A stretch of DNA of 64,000 bases from Callaeas wilsoni (taxonomy: Eukaryota > Chordata > Aves > Passeriformes > Callaeidae). The DNA lies in the NCBI GenBank assembly GCA_013398955.1, contig VWPU01004451.1, positions 1 to 64,000 of the forward strand, given 5' to 3'. The position numbers and the translations under genes are program-made. Of this stretch, positions 23,896 to 36,922 are shown one piece after another. How positions within the stretch are numbered: the first letter of the stretch is position 1; each line of letters begins with the position of its first letter. The notes beneath the pieces were generated by a model that did no database searches, was not told the origin of the DNA, and was given only the letters and a program-made list of their open reading frames with translations.

Positions 23896-26800
23896 CTGAA
23901 TACCTGCTTCACCAAGAATTAGTATAAGTACTTTCTGGTAACCACAGCTATTCTTGTAATCAAAAAGCAGGTAGAAGGAGAGTTGCGTTTGTCAGACACT
24001 AAATATAAATCTGAAAGAAATGGTTTTACAGACTCTGTTAGTTCCTACTGTAGCTCAGAGATCTGGAATCCTTTTTCAAGTGTACATTTGCCAACAACCT
24101 GGGCTTCCATAGTGCAAACCTCATCAATCATCTGCTTGTATTTCTGCAGCATACAGCACAGCCAACAGGGCATGAAAATCTAGACTGTCATTTCTTGGAA
24201 CTAGGAGAGGTAGCAAGAGAGGCAGTGTATTTATTGAGAACCTCTGTGTGTGAGGATGTCATCACAGCCTTCTTGTTTTTCTCAGTTGTTTTGAGTTTTT
24301 TAACTGTCATATGCGTCAGTCTCTAAGATGTCAAGTAAACTGCATGACCAAAGCTGTTATGTGTCCTAGATACTCTTGATGTCTTTGATGTTGCTGAGAA
24401 AATGAGGAGTTAGTTTGCATCTTGTGAAAAAGTAGCCTGAATTCATCACAGGTAACTTTTAAAATAAGTGTTTGACAAGGCCATCTATTCTAGAAACATA
24501 CATCACCCAACTTTCCTTTGTGTGAAGAGAGGCAGATACCTTTATAGGTCTGTATCTGTAGGTGTAGACTTTGGTCTTAGCACAGCTGGCACCTTGTAAA
24601 GATGTCTGTTTCTTGGCATTGACCAGACAAAGAGTCGAGGATGGTTGCATACTCAGTTCAGGTCCTTCCGCTGGGAGTGGTGGACAGCAGATTTTCTACA
24701 GCCTCTCTTATTACTGTTGTGCAATAATTTAGAAAAACATGGACTACCTATACAACTTAGATAGCTCATGACTGACCTTCAGCTGTGTTGACACAGGAAC
24801 AGGTGGAGGTGGAGAAGAAATGCTGACCATCCAGCACATCTTGCAAGTAGAAGCAAGAAAGGAAAGTTAGTGGCTACACCTAATTCATGCATTCTGATGT
24901 TCTCTGAAGATACAGAGCACCAAAGACAGCTGAGACATGATCAGTGAAGTAACACCTTCCCTATAAACTTGCTAGAAAACTTTGGAGGGTGCCTTTGAGG
25001 GCTGAAGAATGGTATGATTATGTTAATGTGCTTTAGGTCTGCTTGTCTCCATGGGAAGACATGATGATTCCACTTTGAGGAAGAATAAGGAAAGACATGT
25101 TTCTGATATCTTTCAATCCAAAGACATCACTTACCTTTTGAATGCACTCAAAGGTACATTTTTGAGGGGAACATATGAAATTAAAAGGAGTGCCTTTTCA
25201 GGGTGTACAGTTAAGAATTTGGGTGTAATTGTAATAAGTACTGTTCATGTATTTCATATTGTGTCAAGTCGGGATTTTTTAAAAAAAGCTCATTAGCAAC
25301 TTTGTTATAAGTTAAGGAAATTACACTTTCTATCATTTAAGTACTAACATTTTACTGAAGAACATTATTCACTAACTATAAATGCACTGGCAGTACTCAT
25401 ATATGATTAACAATTACTTAATATAATTATTACATGAAACACAGAATAAGCATTGCTTTAGTCCTTGAAGATCCCTGAGCATAATGCCACAGGTGTGTGA
25501 TCAGACCACATGCCTTCCATGCTACTTGCCTATTTTTCTATTCATCCAAAGTTATATGACGTATCGAAAGTGGAAGTTGTTTAAGTGCAAGTTAGTAACA
25601 TTTGTAGGGCCCAGTGTCCCTGAGACAGAGTCCAAGCAGCTTGTGTTTCCAGGTTCAGACTCTCTATCTGAATTTTGAGAGAGCTTTTTCCAGTTTTCCC
25701 CTCCCATAAATCTTTTTTTAAAGAAGATACTCTTTTTCAGTGTCTAGGGCTTTTGATTTTTTAATTATTCACAGATGGCAGCATGCTGCCTGGCTGTGGT
25801 GAGTATCCCAGCATGCTGACATGCTGCATTTCCATGTTCTTTCAGCAACAAGGGGAGCTGAGTGCGGTCAGGGGGGCTGTGTTTTGTGGAGGGCCTTTTC
25901 TATTACAGGAATGGTATGAGTAAAGACTAGCATCATGCTTTCTTAATTCCACAATGACAGTAAAAGGACTGTGCATTAGTGGTGTTCTAGCTAGCTCACT
26001 GTCTTTTGAATGTCTTTATTAGGTCAGAAAACTTTAACATGTACTTACATGCAGTCTGTGTTCTGAGCTCTCCACATCTATTATATGCCACGGAGGCTTT
26101 TAAAGTTTAGCTTAGCTCCCAGCATCATTCTTCAAATTACAGTAACTTACTTCTTGGCTGAGAGCACTTTTGAGAACTAATCTGTAATGTGTTTACTTTG
26201 GCTGGAGGAATTGAAATGCTTTAAAGGAAAAAAAAAAATTAAAAGCTCCCCAAATGTTCCCGCAGCTTTGCTTTCTCCTCTTATTATGCTAATCTGATTG
26301 TTTTTAATGTGAGGACTTCTTTTGCCCTGGGTCTTATATACTCTGCAGTGTCATAAAAGGTATACCACTTTACAGCTAAGTAATGTTGACTTGTAAGTTA
26401 GAAAATCTGAGGTTTTCATTTGGAATACTGCACTGTGTAGGAATATGTCCATTGCTCTCCTGAAATATAAGAAGTCACCATATTTAACATCTATGAGGTC
26501 TTACCAGGATGTCTAACTAAGAGGCTGCCTAAGTGAGCTTAAGAAGAACAAAAGCATCTACTTTAATATTCAATTTTTTTAGTCTTTGGAAAAATAATTT
26601 ATTATATGCCTTGTTGGTTATTGCCATCATTTAGATAACAGGTAGATTAACGTACCATTAGAGTTAATTGTCCTGTCCCTACTTACTGGGACAAAGAGAT
26701 TCAGAAGTGATAGTGAGAGATTTGTCAGTGTTTGGGAAGTTTTGTTTCCTTATTCTCTGATAGTTAAGTTCACACTTGTGTGTAGTGTAACCATGGAGAC

Positions 26801-27370
26801 CATTCTTGCCAGTTTTGTGGACTTCTCTTAGAAAAGGCTAGGCTCATGTTCACACTCATTCAAGGGGTAATGCAGAACTCTCTTGAAATGTGCTTGTACA
26901 ATTCTTGTAAGGGTACCTAGAATCTTGTATTTCTTTCTGCTCCCCCGTTCCTTCAGAGAAATCCCAGTGGGTAATAATTTGCCTTCAGGCCTTGTAGTGG
27001 ATGGCTCAGGCAAGTAGGCTCCTTTCCATGGCCACGTGCAGCTAATGTGTAGACAAAAGTGGTGAAGGAGAGTACAGCTTGGGACTCATTGATGTCGCGG
27101 TGCTGATGATATGCAGGCCTGCTGCCCTCGTGCTGGACCCAGCTGCTAATTTCCTAATGTTTGGCTGGAGCCTGGGCTTAGATAAAAGGGAGCTGGCTGT
27201 AGTTTGGGCCAGATAATTTGGAGATGCTAATGGCTCATTTGTTAAAACAAGTAGAGGGCTTGGCAAAGGGAGAGGGAGTTTCTTTCTGCCTCACCTCACC
27301 CTTTCCCTCTGCCTTCCACCTTGAGGGTGTTTATTTTGTGGGTGTGCTTTGGAGTCCTCATGGACGCTGG
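23896..27370. other. Intron-like DNA, AT-rich, possible conserved patches
   Basis: No gene or clear mobile element was recognised. Very AT-rich segments occur near 25270-25440. Around 26240-26330 there is a homeobox/octamer-like 'attatgctaatctgattg' stretch that could be a conserved noncoding element; this is inference from base composition only. Confidence 0.45.
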
Positions 27371-28210
27371 TGTCCTAGGTTTGCTCGCAAGGGGAGCAGT
27401 TGCTGCTCTATACTATGCACATCGTTGCTGGGGGGCCTGCTGTCAAGAGATAGAGGAATGTACAGCAGAAGTGCACCATTTTGTACTGTTTCTTCCTTGG
27501 GGAAGTTGCTGGGACCAGCACTGTGGACTCTGTCCCTCTCCTGCTGCCACCTGTCCCTTCCCATCCCTCAGGCAGAATGCAGCTCCAAGCAGGGGACACA
27601 GCTGAGCTCAGCGAAACACACACGTGCCGCAGCACCGGTGCCGGAAGCAGGTGGGGGAAACAAAGCAGCAGTGAACCCAATCAAAAGGAGCTGAGCCCAA
27701 ACCAAGCCCCAGCCAAAACCAGCGTAGCCACGTGGTGTGGTCCAGAGCGAGTGGCACTACATGGAGTCAAACCAGCGGAGCAGTCTGGAAGAGGACAACA
27801 TGTGTGTAGTCAAACCAGAGGAGTGAAGCAGTCCAAAAGCAGGAGGCATGGCGCAGTGTGGACGATCCGGCTTTTTGGGGATTTGTCTCTCATCGTTTCC
27901 CATTGGCTCAGGCTTGGGGTAGGGGAACGCTAGCTACGGAGAGCATCTGCCATCTTGTGTTTGTCCCGGCGCCCATGCAGAACTGAGCTGAGGTGGTGAA
28001 CACCTTTTCTGTGTAAAGCACCTTCTCTTTTGTATACTTTTGTTATTAATATTGCTTCGGTCACTGTGCATTTCTTACTCCATTGCTGTTTGCTTGTTAT
28101 CTCAAGTCCCATGGTCTCTGCCTTTGTCCCTCTCTCACCGGAGTGAGGCAGAGAGAAAGGGAGAGGCTTATCTGGATTTTAATTTCCATCTGGTTTTAAA
28201 TCACCACGAC
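27371..28210 (+). mobile_element. Avian ERV LTR, probably solo (plus)
   Basis: The left end TGTCCTAGGTTTGC matches the start, and the right end TTTTAAATCACCACGAC the end, of a common avian LTR family that runs from TGTCCTGGTTT to TTAAACCACGACA. The interior 'gttattaatattg', 'cttgttatctcaagtccc' and 'ctcaccggagtgaggcagag' correspond to its R/U5 part. CTGG flanks both ends (27367-27370 and 28210-28213) and may be the remnant of a target duplication; the final CA seems lost. U3 carries imperfect direct repeats around AGTCAAACCAG (27767 and 27809). It is unusually GC-rich compared with its surroundings, and no gag, pol or env sequence adjoins it. Confidence 0.72.
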
Positions 28211-31200
28211 TGGTCACAAATGCACATTTCCACCTTTCTTCTTCGTGATTACAAGTGTTTCTTGTGAAGATGGATCTTCCTATCGTACATATTTCCATTT
28301 GGTACATTCTGGCTTGTTCAGCAGCTTACCCATGAGTATATCTTTGCAAACCACCTGAGAGAGAGGAAAAAATGTCAGCTGTTGCAGGCCGTTGACTGCC
28401 AGTTACTGATTTGGGCTGGCTGGCATGAACACATTTATGTCTGCGGTTAAAAGCTCTGGATTTCTTTTCTCTGTTGGCTTGGATTCAAGGAGCTTTATGC
28501 AGAATAGTTTGGCTTTACTTGAGATTTATGGCTGGAGTTCAGATAGATCCTTATGTGCATCCATAGGAGACGGAGACTGCTGGTACGTATGTCTTCGGCA
28601 TGTTAGCCTAGACGGTGTGTGCACAAGGCTCTCCTTCAGGGCCCTGATTCCTCTCCCTCTGAAGAAGCCATCACGCCCCGACCGTGCTTCCTCTCTGAGA
28701 GATCAGTTGCAGAAGGAAGTGCGCTTTCCACTTAGGAGATTGTGGCTTCTGTTATGGCAAATAAGTACCTCGTGTTGCTTCTTGAAGAGAGAAATTTTGC
28801 AAGATTTTCTGTCTGTCTTCAGTAGCAGTGCCCCAGCTCAACAGCTTGGGGTTAGGTATTTTAAGCTGTTGTATCAGTGTGATCAACAGTGGGTTTAGTG
28901 ATGTGTGAAGGCAGTTTCTTATAGGACAGTCAGATCCAAACTCTCTACTAGTTACAGAAGAATTTTTCAGCATGAAACACAAAGGTGGTTTATATATATC
29001 TATATAAATTATATAATAGATATATTTTTACTCACTCCATATCCACTAGCTCAAATTTGAAGACATATGGCTGCATGATTTACAAGCTGTAGCTTCCATT
29101 GTTAGCCATAAGTAGGAGACATTATGGAAGTGACAGTGGGATGGATTGCTGTGGTCAGGTCTGCATTTGGGTGGAGCAGATGAAATTCTGCCAGGTAATA
29201 ATGGAGAAAAGATATCACTGGCCAATTTTTACAAGTGAGATGTCCAAGCGTAGATGTGTGAATTTGAACATGCACCAGGAGGCACGGGATCTAATTTAAA
29301 GTGCCACAGACTTAGTTAAAACATGCCAGTTGACAGCTCTTGCCATCTTGGATTCGGCCCAGAATGAACATTTCTGAATACTAGAAAATAAATATGGACC
29401 AGACCTCAAAGTAAGCTTTCAGGTTTGTGTATAGGGTATACTTACATAGGTTTTTATTGTTTCAGTAGAAGACTATTTGATACTCAATTTATATTTCAAA
29501 AGATTCTCTAGCTAAATGCAATTAGAATATTATAATTTTAAAGAAGCTTTTCTTTTAACAAAAGCTGTGCTATGTGATAAACGTGGTTTTGGTCACTTGG
29601 TAAAAATGCTTTGATACAACTTTCTTCAGCTGGTATTGTACAAGATATTTTTTTAACTTACAATATATGTTCATCATAAAGGGATCAAAATACACTGTAA
29701 TTGAAGTAGCTTTGTTTCCAGGGCAATTCTTTCCTCAATTATTTTTATGTGTTCTCTGCTTCATATACCCTCAATTGAACTGTTTTATTTTTATCATTTT
29801 TATCACTTTTTAGTGGTGAATTTGTTCCTGTTGAAGTTTGGGCTTTGTAATTTCATTTAGCAGTTTTCTCGGGAAGTCAGAATGTTACATAAATGCAGAA
29901 AGTCTGTGCTGTACATCAATTTTGATTATCTTGAAAGCACTACAGAGTTTAGATCTATCAACACATGTACAGATATTTTAAGCACAGTAGCAATTCTGCT
30001 AAACTTGATGACTCTGTTTTCAAAGTTAGAGGAATTTCTGAGCAGGAAGTGCACGGACCTTCACTTGCCTCTGAAATTAATTCTTTCCAGAGTGTGGCTT
30101 ACTAATAGTAAGGGGGCGTATTTTTCTTTTTTTTAAACAGACCAATAGGTAAAACATTAGAGGGAAGCAAGATCTTCTGGTGGCATGAAGGTGACAGTTT
30201 GAAAGATGCTGCGTGGGGTCAATTTTTCAGCTAATGCCCCTTTTATCCACAGTTGACAGCAGCAGCAGAGCAACAAAATCTTGCTGCTTAAACTTCGTGG
30301 TTCATCCGTAGTGATCTGCTTTTTTTTTTTGGTTAGTAAATCACACTACCTAATAAGATGTTTTAATATATGATAATATATTTTAATAGCTATCTGGTGT
30401 AACTATTAAATTATAATATTGCCCGTTAAACTCCATTAGTAATTACTGAAAATTTTGTTCCAAAAAGGTGATTCCCCACCTCCATTTTGCCCCTAGGGAA
30501 GCTTTGTTAATTTCAACAGAGACTTCCTAGTGATGTTTTTTCCTTTTTACAAATAGGCTGGAGGTTGGAGTGCCTTTAGTAGGATCTCTAGGTGTTTTTG
30601 GAAGCAAAACATTAAAAAAGAAAGATGAATTGGATTGTTCAGGAAGAAAGGAGAAGCAGCAAAATAGGGACATTGGAAATAGAGGTGAAGACTGAATAGA
30701 GCTCAGGAAATAAAAATACCCATATGGGAGATGGGTGGAGAGGGAAAGGCCACGATGAAGAAGGAAGCAAAAGAAGCAACAACAACAACAACAAAAGCAA
30801 ACTGCTGTGCTTTGCCCAGGATATACAAAGAGCCCTAGGTTCTTTCTGCAAAAGCAACACTTTCTACATATTGTGATGGAAATGTGGGCATTTTTACTCT
30901 TTTGGATTAACTTCTCTCACAAATGAAAAAGTTTACCAAGGACTTTTTTCTTTTCTACAGTTCTTCTGCTCAGGAATTCCATCTTCATGCAGGGGAAAAT
31001 GTATTTCTTGCAAAAACTGTCTTTCACCAGAGAGATGAAAATGGACTTGGAATTGCGTAGTTGTGGAATCACATTGGCCAGCTTGAGAAGAGCAGAGGCT
31101 TTGTACTGTCCAGTAATTTGCTTTCTCTGGGAAGCTGGCAAGAACTTAAATATTCTTCTAAAGCAGCACCAGTAAAGATTTGTATGTTCCTAAAACTGTA

Positions 31201-32449
31201 AAAGCACTGAAGATGCAGTGGTCCCTAAGCACCATCAAACAAAGGACAAGATCGTAGTATCATGGAAAAACCAAGTGTTCCTCTGGCTCCACTTTGAGGA
31301 AGTTTGACACTGATACCCATCAAGAACACAACAAAGTGTCACGGAAGGACACTTATGCAAGTAAAGCCCTTATACATGATAATGTAGTAGGACTTCATGG
31401 AGAGACTGCAAAATTTTGTTCTAAATACCCAGTGGCAGATGACTTCTTATACACAAATAACAAGATTTTGTTTGTTTTTTGCAGCCCTTCTGCTTTTCCC
31501 ATCCTTTGTGTTCTCTAAGTGGCACATTTGTGTGAGGGAATTCCGACATAGTGACAAATGTTTCCTTTCAAATTTCAGATCATCTACAGGGAAGAACCAT
31601 TGCAACTTCCTCTTTTAATTTTGCATCCCAGCCCTCTTCCTACTGAGACGCCTGTCTGTGCTGTTTCACAAGGTCAGACTGGTGATACCACAGTTGCCTA
31701 TTTTTTCTTTAAAAGGAGCATGATTATGTTAATTAAATAAGTTATTTTATCAAGAATCATCAAGTAAGGGGTAAAAGCAGAACAAATTTGATCATCTGAC
31801 AATATTTTGTGGGGGAAATTTTCCAGAATCAGATGGTTTTTAGTAAGGCGTGTTATTCATAAGCAGTAGGTAAACTCCTGGCCTAAGTCTAACACTAATG
31901 TTGGTGCAAGGTGCGGAAGCTTTCTCCAAGCAACCTGTATTCAGCCATTGAGACTTCCACAGTCTCTGACAAAGTAAATCAGTAGATAGACATATCTGGT
32001 CTGCTTGGTAAATTGTTTGAACAAGTTCTGTATTCCTTGGCAGCATGTACTACCTGAGGACTGCCATAAAAATAGGCAAGATACTAGCCTGCCTATCACT
32101 AACAGGGTTAAAATGAGTTGGAAAGCAAAGTTAGGCCATGTCTTGGGATGATGTCCAAGTCTACACAGCATGGAGGACAAAGCAATGAGTCTTCAGCACT
32201 GCTTTGAAAAGCAGCGCTTTGTCAGTGCTGCCACAAAGACTGACATCAGTACAGCAGTTGTTTACCCTTTTCCTTAGCCTTTACATTTAACACCCAGAGC
32301 ACACAAGGGACAGAATCTTACCAACTGTGAAATGTGTGACATATCTCAATGACAAGTGGAGAAGCTTGAATGATTAAGTGTTTGGTGGTCTCAGGGTGGT
32401 GTTATAGGAGGAGCCTTCCTGGTCTGTACACTCCAATGGGAAGACAGAG
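28211..32449. other. Intron-like DNA, simple repeats
   Basis: No gene recognised. An AT dinucleotide-rich patch lies near 28990-29030 and a (CAA)6 run at 30777-30794. The (CAA)6 run gives a poly-Leu frame on the minus strand. An imperfect hairpin spans 32188-32241. The 157-codon frame at 28425-28898 has no recognisable domain and I treat it as chance. Confidence 0.5.
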
Positions 32450-33014
32450 GAAAGGAAAATTTTGGCACCCAGATGTCCACCCAGCTGATTTCTCACTCCC
32501 CCTCTTCAGCAGAATAGGGGGAGAAAATGAGTTGAAGTGTGGGTTGAGTTCAAGGCAGTCTTACGAGGAAAAGAGAAGGCTGTCTATGGAAGCAAAGCAA
32601 AGCAATTTGGTCTCTACTTCCTTCTGCAGGGGATATCCAGCCACTCAGGGGGAAGCAGAAACCCCAATGCACATAGCAGCTGCTTCAGAAGACACAGGCC
32701 TTACTAATGAATGCACTTCTCCTTTGCCTTTCTCTTAACTTTATTGCTGAGTATTACACTGTACAGTATGGGATGTCCCTTTGGTCCGCTGGAGTCAGCT
32801 GTCCTGGCTGGATCCCCTCCCAGCCTCTAGCCCCCTCCTGGCCTCCTGGCCCATGGAAGTGTTGGAGAGACAGCCTTGGTGCTGTGTGGGTGCTGCTCAG
32901 CAGCAGCCAACTTGTGAGTGTGTTACCAACACCCTCCTAGATGCAAGTGCAAAGCACAGCATTATGAGGTTGGCTATGAGGAGTGTTAGCTCCAAATCAG
33001 GTAGGCCCACTACA
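32450..33014 (-). mobile_element. Avian ERV LTR fragment (minus)
   Basis: Read forward, this is the inverse of the same LTR family as 27371. It contains 'tctcactccccctc', 'agggggagaaaatga', 'gtgtgggttgag', 'atgggatgtccctttggtc', 'ggagtcagctgtcctggctg', 'gagtgtgttaccaacac' and 'acagcattatgaggttggct'. The true 5' terminus (TG) is at 33014 on the minus strand. The 3' end is eroded and is placed near 32450 by alignment to the remembered family consensus. No convincing target duplication was found. Confidence 0.7.
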
Positions 33015-34134
33015 GCAAGGAAAGTAATCTTTCTATGAAGACACAAAAGAACAGAGGAGCTGTCCTTGCAGAGACAGAAAATATAAGGAGCAGTATCAAA
33101 CAGGCACCTGTGGAGCTGTGCAGAGAAGGAGAAAGACAGTGCAAGTGCTGAGTATGAGCGTACAATCCAGCACTTGTATAGCCACGTCCTGCAGTGTCTA
33201 CAAAGCAACTTCCCTAAGAAGTAAATGGCTGTTCAGGGGTTTCAGCAGATGTGCCATATTTTCAACCCTTGCTGCTCAGAGCTAGTAGTGATTGTCAATT
33301 CAAAGACGTAAACTTGTGTTGTTAATAATGATGGTGCCTAACAGTACTGTTCACCATCCTAAGGAAAGGAGAACAAGCAAAAATCCCACACTTACAGATA
33401 CTTGTTATCAGGCAGCATAATCATGAACAATGTCTGAAAATACCATATAGATGTGGAATAAACTTTAGGCTACTCTGTGGTGTGGTTAGTTACTACAGGA
33501 AAAATCTGCACATATTTATTTGTGTGGTAAATGGCACTATTACTCATGCAGTTTCTTTAGTGAGTTATTTTGACTAAAGTGCCACAGTTTCACAAAATGA
33601 CCCATCAACCTATAATAAAATGCTCTTTTAGTAAGTTACTGCTGAAGGGATGTACTCAGAAAGTAATGAAAATCTACCAGGCTTCATAACACAAGTTTTC
33701 ATTTCCGTTTTTTCAGTCTGTTGCAAAGTTTCTAGACAGGCCATCCATAACAGGGCCTAGATAATTTGCTTAGGAGCTGCCTTTGCTGTATTTAACCTTT
33801 TTTGGTCAGTATTTTGTATTTCTATATCCTACTTCATTAATGAGGTTGAAAAATACTGCCATTGCAAATTAGTTATGGGTCAGCAGCTGCTAATTTTACA
33901 ATGCTGCACTATTTTCTTCTCAGCTTTGCAGACGCTCTCATATCTCATTTTATGGCTGCCTGGGGATAGATGTGAATATCAAGCAGAATCCAAAACTTTT
34001 TTTTCTTGTATCCAAGTGCCTAGTCAATGGTTCCACTAAAATTTGGAAGCATATTTTAAGTATTCTGAAAGCGAAGGGTTGTAAATACAGGTGTCATGAT
34101 AAAAGGATAAGAGTTGTGTAAATGGGAGAACCTG

Positions 34135-34310
34135 GTGTGATTTTGCCTAGAGAAGCTGTGAATCCCTCATATGAGGAAGTATTCAAAGCCAGATTGGAGA
34201 GGGTTTTGAAGACTTGTCTAGTGGAAGGTGTCCCAGCCCATGGCAGGGAGTTGGAACTAGATGGTATTTAAGGTCCCTTCCAACACATGGAATGATTCAT
34301 GATTCATGCT
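34135..34310 (+). mobile_element. CR1 LINE 3' end (plus)
   Basis: The classical CR1 tail in sense orientation: 'agagaagctgtgaatcc', 'ttggagagggttttga', 'ctagtggaaggtgtccc', 'catggcagggagttggaact', 'aaggtcccttccaacaca'. It ends with two copies of ATTCATG near 34290-34306, equivalent to the 8-bp ATTCTATG terminal repeats of CR1. About 175 bp, 5'-truncated. Confidence 0.92.
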
Positions 34311-36194
34311 GTTTGAGAAACTTCTTTTGTTTAGAACACCGATTCACGGTGAGGGTCACAAGAACCATCTCATGGCATGTCAGCGATCCCAGGAGAATCA
34401 GAAACTCAGAAACCCAGAACCCTCTCCCTGTCCTCTCCCCACCAATTCTGTAAGAATTTTACAATTTTTGGGCAATTTTGCGACATTTTCTTTACTGCAA
34501 GTCATCCTTTTGGGCGAACAGTTTCAGCACCAAGCTGGGTGGCTACTGACCAGGCATGACTGCTGGAGAGGAGAATAGAAAGCTTTCAAAGGAACACATT
34601 TCTCACTGCTGAAAGACAATCTCCTCCCTCCCACCACAGTTTTGAGATTATAGCCTCACAGATACCTGGACGCTGTTATTCTGTGGATGTAAGCGTCTCC
34701 ATTGTTTACCTCTCAGCATTCCAGATGAATTTTGGCCTCAATATACAAATGCCAAGGGAAAAGCGTAATGCAAACTCTGCTGTTTCGCAATGGTCATCTT
34801 AGGTTTCCTCAACCTGGAAGCAGCAGCTTCCTGAAAAACACTGTGCTAGGTAGAGTTCATGTTAACCCTCTTCATGTGCTCCTTTGTCTAGACGAGATAA
34901 AAAATCTTGTTGTTTCTCCACAGCTGTGTGACTTTTAGCAAATGTAATGTGTTACTGTCTGCTAGTGGAGGTGAATGTAGTATTTCTTCTATTAGTTGCT
35001 GTAAGTTTGAAAGTACTGCTATGATCCACAAACTAAAAGGAAAAGCTGTCAATGAAATGTTTGGGAGGAATCTGGGAAATTACCTAGTTAGACCTATGTG
35101 GTTCATAATTGTGAGTTCAGTGGGAAGCTGCTGAAAGCCATATGTGTGGATCCAGTTATTTAGAAATATTTCTTCTACCATAGCTAGAGTATAAGAAGGA
35201 GGGAAAGAAGACAAGAGAAGAGCAAGTCCAGCAGACCTCACTTGCAGACAAACCCAGGACCAACCCCGCTTTCTTGCTTCTGGCCTCCTGAACCAGAGAT
35301 TCTTGGGGCTTGTGTACATACTTTCTTACAAAAGATACCCTTGCTAGGGTCTTTGCAATAAAGCATCAGGAGGAAATGTATCTAATATAAACAGAAGATA
35401 GGGATTTTTAAAAATTTTTTTGTTTGTCTCTGGAAAGACCAAAGCTCAAACCTGCTTTTGTGAGGATTCAAAAGATTAATAACACCGTGTTTCTTCTCTC
35501 ACTTATGGGCTTGGTATGCTCGGGGCTCAGTTCAACAAACATGTAGGTGTATGACTGAGGTACTTCAGTTTGCAAACTACCTCCAGTATATTTGATACGG
35601 TCGTGTTAGAGACTTTAAGCCATCTTTTGGCCTGAATGAACTTCACATGAAGTTGCACTCTAGAAGGTTTTTCAGCCAGCAGCTGATTATTTTCATGAGG
35701 CCTCAGATGCGCATTTATCAAAGATCTTGAATAGAGCACCCTGATGCTTCTGTAGTCCAGGTGGCAGGAGTGTGGGCAAGAGAATAGATAGAGGCAGTTC
35801 CAGTCTCTGTCACAAACTTTTCTTCCTGCTTAGGATGGTGATTTCCTCACTCCTCATTGGTAGGCTTTCAGCCCCTTTTTATAGCAAATGATACCCTGCA
35901 CAGAAAATTCTGCACTTTAAGTGTAGAATAAGGGGTCATGAGGGTTTTGAAATGAAATCATTGGGTCCCAGATGTCTCCTAAGTAGATTTGCATGTCTTT
36001 CTGAAATTTACTCCAAAATACATCCATCTTTGGAGATTGTTTTCTATTCTGTATATCTATATATTATGAATATGCTTGATATTAGAAGTCCCTAAACCCA
36101 TATTTGATTCCAACAGAACACTTAAATTTTTGTTTTTTCTTGTGTATAGTTTTTATCTTTTTTTTTCTTTTATTCTGTTCTCTAAAAAATGTAG
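34311..36194. other. Intron-like DNA before the candidate exon
   Basis: No gene or clear repeat is seen. The final 70 bases (about 36120-36185) become strongly T-rich and form the pyrimidine tract of the acceptor at 36194. Confidence 0.5.
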
Positions 36195-36281
36195 CCAGAA
36201 GAGGTAGTTATAACCAACATTGCAGCTTTGACTAAACTTCGAAATGAAAAGCAGGAGTTAAAGTTGAAAACTGGGTCTTAA
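36195..36281 (+). CDS. Candidate 3'-terminal coding exon, 29 codons, unknown gene
   Basis: A long pyrimidine tract ending in ATGTAG at 36189-36194 is a strong splice acceptor. From 36195 one frame is open for 28 amino acids to TAA at 36279-36281. It begins PEEVVITNIAALTK and ends KLKTGS. The piece is charged and helix-prone (Glu, Lys, Leu-rich), like a C-terminal coiled tail. Acceptor phase 0 matches the phase-0 reading of the exon ending at 56. A 3' UTR-like tract and poly(A) signal follow. I do not recognise the protein. It could be the normal last exon, an alternative last exon of the gene starting at base 1, or a chance match. The combination of acceptor, open frame, stop and poly(A) signal argues for a real exon. 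Confidence 0.5.
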   Translation, partial: PEEVVITNIAALTKLRNEKQELKLKTGS

Positions 36282-36922
36282 ACTATTCAACTCCTTTTGT
36301 CGTTGGTGATTACATTAGTGTCCAAGAAAATGTGTGATCTTACATATTATGAATGCTATAGTCCAATAGGGTAATAGGGTTAGATGAGGACAGTGTCAGA
36401 TGTAGCATTTGTCATTACCTTTCAGTTGCCTAATTTCATGCTGTTGTGGATTTATGTTGGACTATTATACCCAAATGTAGATTTTTCTCTGACTTTGTGA
36501 GATTTTTTTTACAAAAATTCTTCTTGGCATGCTTTATTTTCCTGTCATTTTCAATAGCAGAAGTGTTTCTTGTTAAGTGCAGTTTGTCTCCAGTTTTGGT
36601 TCTTCTTTAAAGAAAATAGTGTGTAAAAGTAAATTCAACTATTTACTTCTCTTTTATAAGCACTGATAATGTGTGTTATTAATTACCTTGCTGTTGTATG
36701 GTTAAAATTTTTTTTTTCTTGTTCAGTAACTCTACCTTCTGTTGTGTAACTGTTCCATAAAGGTCATATTTTTACCAGACAGTAATCTTAAATGTCGTGT
36801 TTTCCATTATGTTTAACTACTTCATATCTAGATATATACCTGGTGGAGCAGAGTACTTTGCTAAATGAGTTTTGCAGATTGGTAAAGTAATTTAATTCAA
36901 AATAAAAGGAATGTCATTCTTC
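36282..36922 (+). other. Probable 3' UTR of the 36195 exon
   Basis: About 640 bases of T-rich, AT-rich DNA without repeats or CR1, with several TTTATT and TGTA elements typical of vertebrate 3' UTRs. It ends at the AATAAA signal at 36901. Its extent is inferred from that signal. Confidence 0.4.
36901..36906 (+). terminator. Poly(A) signal AATAAA with GU-rich downstream element
   Basis: AATAAA is followed about 20-35 bases later by 'tcctgtgcctgttcgttgct', a GT-rich element suited to CstF binding. Cleavage would fall near 36920. It is the first canonical AATAAA after the stop codon at 36281. Confidence 0.45.

Noticed and set aside
28425..28898. 157-codon frame
   Set aside because: No domain, no codon or splice support; comparable frames are expected by chance in 64 kb.
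30639..30860. Minus-strand poly-Leu frame
   Set aside because: It is the translation of the (CAA)6 repeat.
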